A stretch of DNA of 64,000 nt from RGIG1995 sp045645205 (GCA_045645205.1 JAZRIJ010000083.1:6421-70420), one strand, 5' to 3'; positions 1 to 9,013 are shown, counted from the first letter of the stretch. Numbers and translations: made by a program. Notes: generated from the letters alone by a model not told the origin.

Positions 1-1257
1 AAAATTGAATTGCTTAACCTTAAAGAACAGCTTACAGCCGAATATGAAGGACTGAGAGCCTTGGGACTTAAGCTTGATATGTCAAGAGGAAAGCCTGCAC
101 CTTCGCAGGTCGATATTTCCGATGGTATTCTTACCGCAATCACCGACACCAAGGACACAAAAAGTGAAAGCGGCGTTGACTATCGTAATTATGGAATTCT
201 TGAAGGTATTCCCGAAATAAGAGAAATGTTCGGTAAAGTTTTCGGAGTACCCGCAGAAAACGTTATTGCCTGCGGCAACTCCAGCCTTAACCTTATGTAC
301 GATGCATTTGCCAGAGCATACATATTTGGTCTCCCCGGCGCTAAACTTCCTTGGGGTAAGCAGGAAAAATTAAAGTGGCTCTGCCCTGTTCCCGGGTATG
401 ACAGACACTTTGCTATATGCGAACGCTTCGGCATAGAAATGATAAATATTGAAATGACACCTACAGGTCCCGATATGGATAAAATAGAAGAACTTGTCGC
501 AAATGATGAAACCATCAAGGGTATCTGGTGCGTTCCGAAATACAGTAATCCTCAGGGTATTACTTATTCTGATGAAACAGTACGCCGCCTTGCCGCTCTA
601 AAACCCAAGGCTGACGACTTCCGTATTTTCTGGGACAATGCTTACTATGTACACCCGATTTCAAAAGATGAAAAGCTTCTCAACATCTACGAAGAGGCTC
701 ACAAAGCAAGTAATGAGGATATATTCTTTGAATTTTCATCTACCTCGAAAATTACATATCCCGGCGGCGGTGTATCGTTCATTTTTGCAAGCAAGAACAA
801 CATAGACTATATTAAGAAGCAAATGACTGTTCAAACTATCAGCTTTGACAAAATAAATCAGCTTCGTCATGTTAAATTCTTTAAAACACCCGAAAATGTT
901 ATTGAACACATGGAAAAGCACGGTGCTTGTCTTAAGCCTAAATTTGACGCTGTTTGTGAAACCTTTGAAAAAGAATTTGCAGGTCTCGGTATTGCTGAAT
1001 GGGTCAACCCCAACGGCGGTTACTTTATTAGTCTTGATATTATGGACGGTTGCGCAAAACGCGCCCATGCACTTGCAAAGGATGCCGGTGTAACACTTAC
1101 AAATGCAGGTGCAACATATCCATACGGTAATGACCCCAGAGACAGAAACCTCCGTATCGCCCCATCCTATCCTACCCCCGAAGAGCTTAAAAAAGCTATC
1201 GGAGTTCTCTGTGTCTGCGTTAAACTTGCAGCAGTAGAAAAATTGCTCGAAAAATAA
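1..1257 (+). CDS. PLP-dependent aminotransferase (MocR/Asp-aminotransferase-like), 5' end probably outside window
   Basis: Fold-type I PLP enzyme of the aspartate-aminotransferase-like (PF12897-type) family, about 418 codons visible. Near the N-terminus is LDMSRGKP, typical of this family. The PLP-anchoring lysine sits in SSTSKITYPGGG, and the substrate-carboxylate arginine is probably in LRIAPSYP near the C-terminus. Family members are cytosolic and transfer amino groups between amino acids and 2-oxo acids; the exact substrate cannot be read from sequence. The frame is open to base 1, the first possible start is a TTG at 10 with no visible ribosome site, and relatives begin a few residues earlier, so the true start probably lies upstream. 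A strong terminator follows at 1318. Confidence 0.85.
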   Translation, partial: KIELLNLKEQLTAEYEGLRALGLKLDMSRGKPAPSQVDISDGILTAITDTKDTKSESGVDYRNYGILEGIPEIREMFGKVFGVPAENVIACGNSSLNLMYDAFARAYIFGLPGAKLPWGKQEKLKWLCPVPGYDRHFAICERFGIEMINIEMTPTGPDMDKIEELVANDETIKGIWCVPKYSNPQGITYSDETVRRLAALKPKADDFRIFWDNAYYVHPISKDEKLLNIYEEAHKASNEDIFFEFSSTSKITYPGGGVSFIFASKNNIDYIKKQMTVQTISFDKINQLRHVKFFKTPENVIEHMEKHGACLKPKFDAVCETFEKEFAGLGIAEWVNPNGGYFISLDIMDGCAKRAHALAKDAGVTLTNAGATYPYGNDPRDRNLRIAPSYPTPEELKKAIGVLCVCVKLAAVEKLLEK

Positions 1258-1317
1258 TAGACACAGTAACTTTTAATTATATTTGCTTAATACAGTAAGA
1301 ATATATTTATAAAAAAC

Positions 1318-1366
1318 TACACGCATTTAAAGTTAGTAAAGACCTTAAATGCGTGTAAATTTTTTA
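1318..1366 (+). terminator. Rho-independent terminator after the aminotransferase
   Basis: A 13-bp perfect stem (1318-1330 with 1345-1357) is followed by AATTTTTTAT. It ends the plus-strand aminotransferase transcript ahead of the convergent gene at 1436. Confidence 0.85.
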
Positions 1367-1435
1367 TAATATTATTGAATATTTAATTTTATAAAAAGTT
1401 CTTAGACTCTCTTAATATTTAAATATATTAACTTA

Positions 1436-1993
1436 TTAAACACTTTTTGTTACTTTAAGATGTTTTTTAATTCTGATTTTATTTACTAACATCCATACAG
1501 CTCCTACAAGAACTACTATTGCTGCTACATAAAATATGTAATAAGCCGCCCCCCAGTTATACGAACTGCTTGGAATAATACCACGCTCTGTATAATCACA
1601 ATTTTGAATATAAAAAACACAAAAGGCTAAAATATCAAATACGATAATAGCTATGGGCTTTTTAAAAAATGAAAACAGCATAGAAATCAAAGAAAAACCA
1701 CCAATTAAAGCAACTAAAGTAACATAGAAAATACCGTAAGATGTATTACCCCAAATTTGCTCACTTAGTTTACTGTATAAATTTGTATATTCAATCATTG
1801 ATATGTTTTTCATTTGTTTTGCAGTTATATTTAACTCTTTATAAACTAATTCATTTGGGTATTCGTTTATTTTTTCTGCTTGCTCCACTGTTGCAGTCGC
1901 GTATGGCATAAATATCGTTGATACCATTAAAATAGTTCCTACCAAAACTATAATAAAAGGAATTAATAATTTATCTTTTTTAAATTTTTTCAT
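1436..1993 (-). CDS. Hypothetical four-helix membrane protein
   Basis: 185-residue protein with about four hydrophobic segments (approximately residues 9-30, 82-108, 112-130 and 145-168) and a basic C-terminal tail. The stretch between helices 1 and 2 is hydrophilic and probably extracytoplasmic. It lies 24 bases downstream of the lipoprotein gene on the same strand, so the two probably form an operon and may act together at the cell surface. I do not recognise the family. Its ribosome site (GGAGG a few bases before the ATG) is good. Codon use is more AT-rich than the neighbouring housekeeping genes, which would fit an accessory pair, but this is only an impression. Confidence 0.6.
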   Translation of the reverse strand: MKKFKKDKLLIPFIIVLVGTILMVSTIFMPYATATVEQAEKINEYPNELVYKELNITAKQMKNISMIEYTNLYSKLSEQIWGNTSYGIFYVTLVALIGGFSLISMLFSFFKKPIAIIVFDILAFCVFYIQNCDYTERGIIPSSSYNWGAAYYIFYVAAIVVLVGAVWMLVNKIRIKKHLKVTKSV

Positions 1994-2017
1994 TTTTCTA
2001 CCTCCGACACAAACCTA

Positions 2018-2770
2018 TTAATAAGCTACTTCTGCAAGTTTTTCGGCAATTTTTAAAAGCTCTTTTGAATATTCAATTGCATCATTTGTGTTTTCTAACT
2101 CGTAAGTAATGTCATCTGATTTTTCTGACCATTCTACCATTTCAGAAACCATATCCATATAATCGGATAAAATGGACATATCTGTTGGATTATTCTTATA
2201 TTTTTCAACAATTACTATGTACTTATCTACCCATTCCTCATATTCTTTTAAAAACTGTCTCCAATCTGTATTAGATATTGAGACATCTGTGGACTGAACA
2301 TTATCTGCATCGCTATCATCCTCATTATTTTCCGGTGTGTCGCTGTCATTTAGATTTGGAATTTCCTGATTATTTGACACTCTATTTAAGTATATTTTAT
2401 CGCCATAGTAATCAACACAAATTTTACCATTAATAATAGAACATCTTTCATTATCTATCATAATAATATTGTCCGATTTTAGCCAATTAACTAAGTCTCC
2501 ATATTCATCATCGTAGATATAAGCTTTTCCACCATTTTTTAAAATAATATAGAAATCACTTAAATCATCACCCTCTATATTATTCCATTCATTAACGGAA
2601 AATTTTGATCCTTCATATTCGATGTATTCTACTTTCCATGTTCCGCTAAAGTCATCTACTGTTTCTTGTGTCCCGCTATTCTCTTTGTCATTTACGTTTT
2701 TTTCTTGTGTATTACATGCTCCCAAAAATAAGCACATAATTAACGTCAAAACAATTAGTATTTTTTTCAT
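2018..2770 (-). CDS. Hypothetical lipoprotein
   Basis: 250-residue predicted lipoprotein. The N-terminus is a basic-hydrophobic signal peptide ending in the lipobox LGAC, so the mature protein should start at Cys19 and be lipid-anchored on the outer membrane face. The middle (approximately 43-130) alternates beta-prone segments containing GTWKVEYIEY. It is followed by an acidic, low-complexity linker rich in D, N and E (about 135-165), then a helical C-terminal domain (about 170-250) of charged heptad-like character. The start follows AGGAAAAG. It is the first gene of a probable operon with the membrane protein at 1436 and is divergent from the regulator at 2922, a natural candidate controller. 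Function unknown. Confidence 0.65.
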   Translation of the reverse strand: MKKILIVLTLIMCLFLGACNTQEKNVNDKENSGTQETVDDFSGTWKVEYIEYEGSKFSVNEWNNIEGDDLSDFYIILKNGGKAYIYDDEYGDLVNWLKSDNIIMIDNERCSIINGKICVDYYGDKIYLNRVSNNQEIPNLNDSDTPENNEDDSDADNVQSTDVSISNTDWRQFLKEYEEWVDKYIVIVEKYKNNPTDMSILSDYMDMVSEMVEWSEKSDDITYELENTNDAIEYSKELLKIAEKLAEVAY

Positions 2771-2921
2771 TTCTTTTCCTCCGGCAATTTAAAGATTATA
2801 TTTCCTTGTTTACACCATTATATATCCTATATTTCCATTTGTCAAGTAAAATATATCTTTTTTTTCCGTATTTTTGGGTTATAGTGGATTTATACTATAT
2901 ATAATAATGGAGGTATGTGGT

Positions 2922-3236
2922 ATGGATTATATTGAATGGTTTTACAAACGATTGACAGAGCTTCGTATTCAAAAAGGCGTATCTGCTAGAGATATGAGTT
3001 TATCGTTAGGTCAAAGTGAAAGTTATATAAATAAAATTGAAAACAAACGAACATTACCATCTCTCACGGGTTTTATATATATTTGTGAGTATTTTAACAT
3101 TACACCGCAAGAGTTTTTTAATGTAAATGCTGTTGCTCCTCAAAAAACAAAAGCACTTTTACAAGAATTTGAAAAATTACCTCCCACACAAGCTGACCAT
3201 ATTCTTCAAATTATAAAAGACTTAAACGATAAATAA
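2922..3236 (+). CDS. Cro/C1 (XRE) family transcriptional regulator
   Basis: 104-residue DNA-binding protein. A Cro/C1 helix-turn-helix spans about residues 8-62 (RIQKGVSARDMSLSLGQSES, then YINKIENKRTLPSL) and is followed by a short helical C-terminal tail. The start is set at ATG 2922 because GGAGG lies 8 bases upstream; the longer frame from TTG 2874 would add 16 hydrophobic residues not expected in this family. It is transcribed away from the lipoprotein/membrane-protein operon across a 150-base AT-rich gap, an arrangement common for a local regulator of the divergent genes. That role is inferred. Confidence 0.8.
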   Translation: MDYIEWFYKRLTELRIQKGVSARDMSLSLGQSESYINKIENKRTLPSLTGFIYICEYFNITPQEFFNVNAVAPQKTKALLQEFEKLPPTQADHILQIIKDLNDK

Positions 3237-3275
3237 ATAATTCATCAAAGTATGCTACAAACAAGCATGAAAATA

Positions 3276-3318
3276 CCCCGACAGACTTTTTAAACTCTGT
3301 CGGGGCTTTGTTTTGTTT
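3276..3318 (+). terminator. Rho-independent terminator after the XRE gene
   Basis: A GC-rich 10-bp stem (3276-3285 with 3296-3305) has a 10-base loop and is followed by CTTTGTTTTGTTT. It lies 40 bases past the regulator's stop codon. Confidence 0.85.
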
Positions 3319-3420
3319 AATAAATTCATTGTTTATTTTTTTCTTTACAAACTTATTATTTTTGTTTCTTATCTAAAATTTTGTATTTATATTACAGAAG
3401 CACAGAATCAGCCTATTCCC

Positions 3421-3903
3421 TTATGCCTCTGTATATAATTCGTCGTAGTACCAGCGCATTGGGTTTTCGTATATATATTTCGCAATCTCATCATAATCCG
3501 CTTGACTACGAATAATGTGCTCATGAAATGAAGTCTGAAATACTTTATCTAAAATTCCGTTCTTTTTACATTCTTTGGTTGTTAGCGATTTATACGCGCA
3601 TACAATATCCATAATTGTAGGGCGGGGGCTTGCTCCCGCCGCTTTATTCTCCATAATAAAAACAATATGAATATGGTTTGGCATTATCACATATCGATCA
3701 ATTTTCAGATAAGTGTATCTTTCCTCTAACAGCAACAATTGTTTTTCTGCAATCTTTCCGTATTTTGTATGTACAACACCATTTATTTCGGCGGGAGCAA
3801 GCCCCCGCCCTACAATGTACGATAATATGCATCGTCTGTTTTGTGTACAAATCTCAAGCCTATGATGCTTCCTTTTCGGTAATTCTTTTTTCATTTTCCC
3901 CAT
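3421..3903 (-). CDS. REP-associated tyrosine transposase (RAYT, Y1/HUH family)
   Basis: 160-residue single-strand HUH nuclease of the IS200-like Y1 superfamily. The metal-binding motif is in YVIMPNHIHIVF (His-x-His) and the catalytic tyrosine is expected in DYDEIAKYIYENPMRW near the C-terminus. RAYTs are domesticated single-copy transposases that recognise REP palindromes. Here the frame itself contains two inverted copies of one REP-like palindrome, encoding VGRGLAPAEI (about residues 31-40) and AAGASPRPTI (about 88-97). Both fall in variable loops between the conserved motifs, and the frame stays open. A second possible start is Met4 (3894). No flanking IS inverted repeats or neighbouring transposon genes are seen. 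Confidence 0.85.
   Translation of the reverse strand: MGKMKKELPKRKHHRLEICTQNRRCILSYIVGRGLAPAEINGVVHTKYGKIAEKQLLLLEERYTYLKIDRYVIMPNHIHIVFIMENKAAGASPRPTIMDIVCAYKSLTTKECKKNGILDKVFQTSFHEHIIRSQADYDEIAKYIYENPMRWYYDELYTEA
3615..3641. repeat. REP-like palindrome, copy 1 (inside the RAYT gene)
   Basis: A 27-base element containing a near-perfect 20-base hairpin: arms GGCGGGGGC and GCTCCCGCC, TT loop, one G-T pair. It is the exact inverse of the copy at 3789-3815. Palindromic GC-rich elements of this kind are the targets of RAYT enzymes. Confidence 0.8.
3789..3815. repeat. REP-like palindrome, copy 2 (inverted, inside the RAYT gene)
   Basis: Perfect 27-base inverse of 3615-3641, 147 bases away. The two copies could form a long hairpin in single-stranded DNA or mRNA of the transposase gene. 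GC content is far above the surrounding sequence. Confidence 0.8.
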
Positions 3904-4062
3904 CCTATTATATTATAAAATGGTCATCTCTGCCGAAATTTATAAACCTCCTTATGAGAAGCTATCAAATGGGTTCTTTTTTTAAATATGACAATTCTCT
4001 TTTTTGGTCAATACCAATAACTATACAAGTGTTAATTATAAACCAGTGTGTTCGTTTATTTT

Positions 4063-5214
4063 TTATAATGCAACGCCCATAGCACCGTAAATATGGCCGC
4101 CCGAAAGCAAATGTTTCTTTATAGCCGAAGCAAAACTGCTTTTTTCAGGAAGTTCTTCGAGAGGTGTATCGGGAGAACAGACAAAAACATACTCGAAAAC
4201 ATCATGTCCGTTGCTCTTCAACGGAAATTTTTCAAATCTGTCCGCAAACTTTGTAAGGTTTGTTTCCTTGCCTATAATGGACTTTATTTGCGGATCGATA
4301 AGCCATGTCAAGCAGAAAAACGCCTTGAAGCCTCCAAAACACTGATTTACAATATCTCTGCCCCTTTCGGTATCATTTTCGCAGGACTCGGAATCAAGCT
4401 TTCCTCCGGTAGGAATATGGTAGTTTATTATTCTATCACCCTTCGTAAGAACCTTTTTCCATTCACTCTTTTCAAGTCTTCTCTTAACATTCTTTGCAAG
4501 ACCATTTTCAATAAGATAACCCTCGTAATATGTATCGGTCTCAATTATATCTGCAAAAAAACTTCCATCTGTATCCTCACAGTCAATACTGCCGAGAACC
4601 TGTCCGCTTCTGTGGAAGGTTACTCCATTAGGCAAAACAGCAAGCTTACCATTGTTTTCAAAAACATCAAAGTCCTTATTATATTTGCAAATTTCAAAAT
4701 TAAATCTACCCACGCGGATAATTTCACATCTGATAAATTTCAACATCCATGTAACATAACATGATATTCCATAACGGTGAAAAAGATCAACATAATCCTG
4801 TGTCTGATTTTCAAACATATTCAGCGTTGCATCAATAACATCTTCAGGCACTCCTTTTTCTCTCAAATCTTCAACCATCTTAGGAACACAGTGAAGTAGA
4901 GAAAACATAGGAAGAAAATCATATTTTTCATCCTCAAGCTTTTTATTGGGAGAGCAAAGTGCGTTTATTGCGGGCATATCCTTTGCTTTCATTGCTTCAT
5001 AAAGAAAATAACAATAAATAATGTTATCAGAATCTTTAACTACCTCGTCGCGTATTCTTGCAACATCATCTTTCATATAAGTAAAAATTGAGTATTTCTC
5101 AAAATTCATTATATCATTTTTATTTTGCTCATACTGTAATTTTGCCCTGTCATAATATTCGGCAAACTTTTCTAAACGAGCTTCTATGTCATATTTTTTC
5201 AAAAAATTTTCCAT
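4063..5214 (-). CDS. Acyltransferase-domain protein (NAT_N/GNAT_C, DUF5596-like)
   Basis: 383-residue cytosolic protein. The C-terminal half (about 255-383) has YHIPTGGKLDSESC followed by AFFCLTWLIDP, the pattern I associate with the GNAT_C half of the DUF5596 acyltransferase-like family. The helical N-terminal half would be NAT_N. Members are predicted N-acyltransferases; no substrate is known to me. The start is ATG 5214, because GAGGTG lies 7 bases upstream of it; the GTG at 5223 is part of that ribosome site. It stands alone, convergent with nothing and divergent from the phosphodiesterase at 5398. Confidence 0.6.
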   Translation of the reverse strand: MENFLKKYDIEARLEKFAEYYDRAKLQYEQNKNDIMNFEKYSIFTYMKDDVARIRDEVVKDSDNIIYCYFLYEAMKAKDMPAINALCSPNKKLEDEKYDFLPMFSLLHCVPKMVEDLREKGVPEDVIDATLNMFENQTQDYVDLFHRYGISCYVTWMLKFIRCEIIRVGRFNFEICKYNKDFDVFENNGKLAVLPNGVTFHRSGQVLGSIDCEDTDGSFFADIIETDTYYEGYLIENGLAKNVKRRLEKSEWKKVLTKGDRIINYHIPTGGKLDSESCENDTERGRDIVNQCFGGFKAFFCLTWLIDPQIKSIIGKETNLTKFADRFEKFPLKSNGHDVFEYVFVCSPDTPLEELPEKSSFASAIKKHLLSGGHIYGAMGVAL

Positions 5215-5323
5215 AAAAAACACCTCACAATATAATTATTATACATATTTATAATTATATTTTCAAGATATATACCAAAAAATATATTTTTATTGCAAAC
5301 TTTTACTTGTTGTGTAACACTTA

Positions 5324-5352
5324 TTGACTTTAACATCAATATTTGATATACT
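5324..5352 (+). promoter_or_regulatory. Sigma-A-type promoter for the phosphodiesterase gene
   Basis: TTGACT (5324-5329), a 17-base spacer and TATACT (5347-5352), about 40 bases ahead of the start codon at 5398. Confidence 0.75.
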
Positions 5353-5397
5353 TATAACATGTAAAATTAACAAGAATATAACAAGAGGATAAGTAAT

Positions 5398-5940
5398 ATG
5401 AAATGGCTTATAGCATCTGACATTCACGGCTCTGCATACTACTGTGAAAAACTTCTTAAAGCATTCAGTGAAGAAAAAGCAGACAAGCTTTTGATACTTG
5501 GTGATGTGCTTTATCACGGACCGAGAAATGACCTTCCAAAAGAATACGCACCAAAAAAAGTTATTGAGCTTTTAAATAATTTGAAAAATAAAATAATGTG
5601 TGTCAGAGGAAACTGTGATACAGAAGTAGATCAGATGGTGCTGTCATTTCCTGTTCTTGCCGACTATGCAATACTGACAGTAGGCAAAAAAATGATTTAT
5701 GCAACACACGGACATAAATACAATCCCAATAATCTTCCCCCACTTCAAAAAGGTGATGCACTTCTCTTTGGACATATTCATGTTCCGAAATGCTATGAGG
5801 AAAACGGTATTCTTATTCTAAATCCGGGATCGGTTTCTATTCCGAAAGAAAACTCAGATCATTCCTATATAGTGCTTGAGGACAACAAGCTGTGTTGGAA
5901 AAACCTTAACGGAAAAGAGTATAATAGTTTTATTTTATAA
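5398..5940 (+). CDS. yfcE: YfcE/MJ0936-family phosphodiesterase
   Basis: 180-residue calcineurin-like metallophosphoesterase. Metal ligands appear in order: SDIHG (residues 7-11), GDVLYHGPRN (36-45), GNCD (about 72-75), HGH (about 101-103) and GHIHVP (about 121-126). This is the layout of YfcE, a cytosolic manganese-dependent phosphodiesterase active on model diesters. The family length is about 180, so it looks complete. It has a clear promoter and a 27-base gap to the LysR gene downstream, so the two may be co-transcribed. The physiological substrate is unknown. Confidence 0.88.
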   Translation: MKWLIASDIHGSAYYCEKLLKAFSEEKADKLLILGDVLYHGPRNDLPKEYAPKKVIELLNNLKNKIMCVRGNCDTEVDQMVLSFPVLADYAILTVGKKMIYATHGHKYNPNNLPPLQKGDALLFGHIHVPKCYEENGILILNPGSVSIPKENSDHSYIVLEDNKLCWKNLNGKEYNSFIL

Positions 5941-5967
5941 TAATTTACCGAAAGGAACTATAGGTTT

Positions 5968-6885
5968 ATGAACATTCTTCACATGAAATATGCGGTGGAA
6001 GTTGCAAAAACAGGTTCAATAAATAAGGCATCAGATACACTTTTTGTTGCTCAGCCTAACCTTAGCCGAGCGGTAAAAGAGCTTGAAGCCGACCTGGGCA
6101 TAACCATATTTGACCGTTCCGCCAAGGGAATGGTACTGACTATCGAAGGCAGAGAGTTCATAAACTATGCAAAACAAATATTGCATCAAATCGACGAAGT
6201 TGAACATATTTATAAGTATGGTAAGATTGAAAAACAAAAGTTTTCGGTATCTGTTCCCCGCTCCGGATACATTTCCGAAGCATTTTCACGTTTTTCCAAG
6301 TATATTGATACCACAGATGCTGAAATATTTTACAAAGAAACAAACTCATGGCGCGCTATAAACAACATTTTAGCCTCCGACTATAATTTGGGTATTGTAC
6401 GTTACGCAAAAGAGTACGATAAATATTACAAGGTTATGCTTGAAGAAAAGGGGTTAATCGTTGAAGACATAACCGAGTACAGTTACAAGCTTGTTGTTAA
6501 CAAAGAAAGCCCCCTTGCAAATAAAGAAACAGTCATGCTCTCCGAGCTTTCTTCATTTATAGAAATAACCCACGCCGATTCCTCCATTCCTTCACTCCCA
6601 TTTGCAAATACAAAAAAGAACGGGCTGAATGCGAGCGATGACAGACGCATATTTGTTTTTGAAAGAGCAAGCCAATTTGATCTCTTGTCGGAAAATAACC
6701 AAACTTTTATGTGGGTCTCACCAGTACCCGAAAAACTGCTTAAATGTTATGGGTTAGTACAGAAAAAATGCGATGAAAGTAAGACTGTTTACAAAGATGT
6801 GCTTATATATAAAAAAGATTATAAACTATCAAAATTGGATATGCTTTTTATTGAAGAACTTCAGAAGACAAAACCCATTCAATAA
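5968..6885 (+). CDS. LysR-family transcriptional regulator
   Basis: 305-residue LysR protein. An N-terminal winged helix (1-60) has the family signature SINKASDTLFVAQPNLSRAVKELEADLG split across its helices, followed by a linker helix and a two-lobe substrate-binding domain (about 90-300). The effector cannot be predicted. Unusually for LysR proteins it has no divergent partner; it follows yfcE by 27 bases and has a modest ribosome site (GAAAGGAA). It may therefore act on distant genes. Confidence 0.9.
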   Translation: MNILHMKYAVEVAKTGSINKASDTLFVAQPNLSRAVKELEADLGITIFDRSAKGMVLTIEGREFINYAKQILHQIDEVEHIYKYGKIEKQKFSVSVPRSGYISEAFSRFSKYIDTTDAEIFYKETNSWRAINNILASDYNLGIVRYAKEYDKYYKVMLEEKGLIVEDITEYSYKLVVNKESPLANKETVMLSELSSFIEITHADSSIPSLPFANTKKNGLNASDDRRIFVFERASQFDLLSENNQTFMWVSPVPEKLLKCYGLVQKKCDESKTVYKDVLIYKKDYKLSKLDMLFIEELQKTKPIQ

Positions 6886-7047
6886 AAAATAAGTATTAAG
6901 TACCTTTATATATAATACATAATAAATAACAGATATATCAATAAGTATAATACAGATATACCTCTTTTGTTATTCCCAAAAAATAAGATATGTGTTATAA
7001 TAATTTTAATGAAAAAACTTTTATATGTTAATGTTATAATGCTTACA

Positions 7048-7076
7048 TTGACTTTTGATAAAGGATAATAAATAAT
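7048..7076 (+). promoter_or_regulatory. Probable rex promoter
   Basis: TTGACT (7048-7053), 17-base spacer, AATAAT (7071-7076), giving a leader of about 70 bases before rex. In the 6886-7150 gap I see no canonical Rex operator (TTGTTAA-N4-TTAACAA). Confidence 0.5.
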
Positions 7077-7150
7077 ACCATTTTGTAGGAAATCATGTTT
7101 AAATAACAGAATTTTTGTATTTTGCGCAGTATAAAAGCGAGGTAATTATT

Positions 7151-7771
7151 ATGAGAAAAACTGTATCACGCGCTACATTAGGGAGAGTTCCTGTTTATTT
7201 AAAATATTTGAAATCTTTGCCTGAAAACGAAAAGTTTATATCAGCAACAAAAATTGCAACAAATCTTAAGCTGGGCGACGTATTGGTAAGAAAAGAGCTC
7301 CAAATGATAAGTGGTGACGGTAAGCCCAAAGTCGGATATGAAAAAAATGATCTTATGGAGAAACTCGGTAAATATCTTGAAAATATAGACAAAAGAAACC
7401 ACGCTGTTATTGTAGGCGCCGGTAAGCTTGGCTGCGCACTGCTGGGTTATCCCGGTTTCCGTGATTTTGGTGTAGATATTGTCGCGGCATTTGATAATGA
7501 TAAAACAAAAATCGGAACAATTGTAGGTGAAAAGCAGATATATCCGATAAACGATTTCAAGAAGTTTTGTCTTGAAAACAATGTCAATATTGGTATAATT
7601 ACCGTACCCGGAGCTTCTGCTCAATGTGTGTGCGATGAGATGGTTGAATGTGGTATAAAGGCAATTTGGAACTTTGGTCCGGCATGTCTCGATGTTCCGG
7701 AAAACATTATAGTTCAGCAAGAAAACCTCGCTCTTTCTCTTGCATATCTGAACGTTTTAATAAAAGACTAA
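7151..7771 (+). CDS. rex: Redox-sensing transcriptional repressor Rex
   Basis: 206-residue dimeric repressor that senses the NADH/NAD+ ratio and typically controls fermentation and anaerobic-respiration genes. The N-terminal winged helix (about 1-75) contains TLGRVPVYLKYL. A Rossmann domain follows with the nucleotide-binding glycine motif VIVGAGKLGCAL at about 87-98, and a C-terminal swapped helix. The ATG at 7151 is preceded by GAGG; the longer frame from 7115 adds 12 residues not found in the family. Single-gene unit ending at a clear terminator. Acetate kinase in this window is a plausible but unproven target. Confidence 0.93.
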   Translation: MRKTVSRATLGRVPVYLKYLKSLPENEKFISATKIATNLKLGDVLVRKELQMISGDGKPKVGYEKNDLMEKLGKYLENIDKRNHAVIVGAGKLGCALLGYPGFRDFGVDIVAAFDNDKTKIGTIVGEKQIYPINDFKKFCLENNVNIGIITVPGASAQCVCDEMVECGIKAIWNFGPACLDVPENIIVQQENLALSLAYLNVLIKD

Positions 7772-7782
7772 ACACAAAAACT

Positions 7783-7810
7783 AAATGGACTCGTATGGTC
7801 CATTTTTTAC
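7783..7810 (+). terminator. Terminator after rex
   Basis: 8-bp stem AAATGGAC (7783-7790) with GTCCATTT (7798-7805), then a T run. Confidence 0.75.
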
Positions 7811-7884
7811 TTTGTTTAAAAGACTTGTAATTATTTTTTGTTTGATGTAGAATACAGATAAGAAATCTTTTCAATGGAGATAAT

Positions 7885-8826
7885 ATGAAAAATAAAAACC
7901 CTTTTGAAAATTCTGATACAAACAAACGCTATTATACCTATGATTGTTACTTAAAACGCCGCTTTGGTAAAAAGTGTGTAAAAATTGCGCTTGACGGAGG
8001 CTTTACATGTCCTAATATTGACGGTACAATATCCTACGGCGGTTGTATTTACTGTTCAGAAAAAGGTAGCGGCGACCACACTCCTCCCTGCAATATTCCA
8101 TTAACCGAGCAGTTTGAAATAGGTAAAAAAATTGTAGGCAATAAATGGTCTGACGTTTTCTATATCCCCTATTTTCAAGCACACACAAATACCTATGCTC
8201 CTCTTAAAATACTTAAATCAAAGTTTGAAAAAGCTCTATTATTGCCTGATACAGTGGGACTAAGTATATCTACTCGACCGGACTGTTTGGATGATAATGT
8301 TGTTAGCTACCTTCAAGAGCTGTCAACACGAACATATCTAACTGTTGAGCTTGGGCTGCAGTCAGCCAATGATAAGACTCTTAAGCTTATTAACCGAGGT
8401 CATACCTACCGTCAGTTTGTAAATGGCTACAACAAACTTAAAGAAAAAGGCATCAACACATGCATACATATAATAAACGGACTTCCCGGCGAGGATTATA
8501 ATGATATGATGCATACAGCAAAGTGTGTTGCAGACCTTAATCCCCATGCATTGAAAATACATTTACTTTATATATTGAAAAATACCCCCTTGTCAGATAT
8601 GTACGAAAGGGGAGAATTTAATGCGCTTGAACGCGATGAATATATAAAAATAGTGTGCGATCAGTTAGAGATTATGCCTAAAAATATTGTTATTGAAAGG
8701 GTAACGGGAGACGGAGTTAAGAATGATCTTATAGCTCCCTTGTGGAGTACAAAAAAAACCATAGTAACAAATGAAATTGACAAAGAATTTGTAAAACGAG
8801 GTACTTTTCAGGGTTTTTTGTGCTAA
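7885..8826 (+). CDS. TIGR01212-family radical SAM protein (YtqA/YhcC-like)
   Basis: 313-residue radical SAM enzyme. The cluster-binding cysteines are in the N-terminal third: FTCPNIDGTISYGGC followed by IYCSEKGSG, the extended Cys motif of the YhcC/YtqA family. A SAM-binding glycine-rich strand and HIINGLPGEDYND follow in the barrel. The reaction is uncertain; YhcC/YtqA-type proteins are linked to tRNA modification in some annotations. Start ATG 7885 with GGAG upstream. It stands alone between rex and the EF-G paralogue. Confidence 0.85.
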   Translation: MKNKNPFENSDTNKRYYTYDCYLKRRFGKKCVKIALDGGFTCPNIDGTISYGGCIYCSEKGSGDHTPPCNIPLTEQFEIGKKIVGNKWSDVFYIPYFQAHTNTYAPLKILKSKFEKALLLPDTVGLSISTRPDCLDDNVVSYLQELSTRTYLTVELGLQSANDKTLKLINRGHTYRQFVNGYNKLKEKGINTCIHIINGLPGEDYNDMMHTAKCVADLNPHALKIHLLYILKNTPLSDMYERGEFNALERDEYIKIVCDQLEIMPKNIVIERVTGDGVKNDLIAPLWSTKKTIVTNEIDKEFVKRGTFQGFLC

Positions 8827-8887
8827 CTACCTAAAATTTCCATTCATATTTTTACATAATCGTGCCCATGAACTTTTGTAATACTAC

Positions 8888-8916
8888 TTGCATATGAGAG
8901 ATTTTTGGTGTATAAT
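8888..8916 (+). promoter_or_regulatory. Promoter for the EF-G-like gene
   Basis: TTGCAT (8888-8893), 17-base spacer, perfect TATAAT (8911-8916), giving a leader of about 95 bases. Confidence 0.7.
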
Positions 8917-9013
8917 AAATAAAAGACAGCAATCTTTTTGAATTTATTTGTATATTTTTCATAACCGCTTTATTGTTTTTAAAGGGGAAAATGAATAGAA
9001 GGAGATACTCATT

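Noticed and set aside
6886..7150. Rex operator in front of rex
   Set aside because: No palindrome close to TTGTTAA-N4-TTAACAA was found; only scattered AT-rich half matches.
7241..7720. 159-residue minus-strand frame inside rex
   Set aside because: Fully contained in rex, with low-complexity composition and no start signals.
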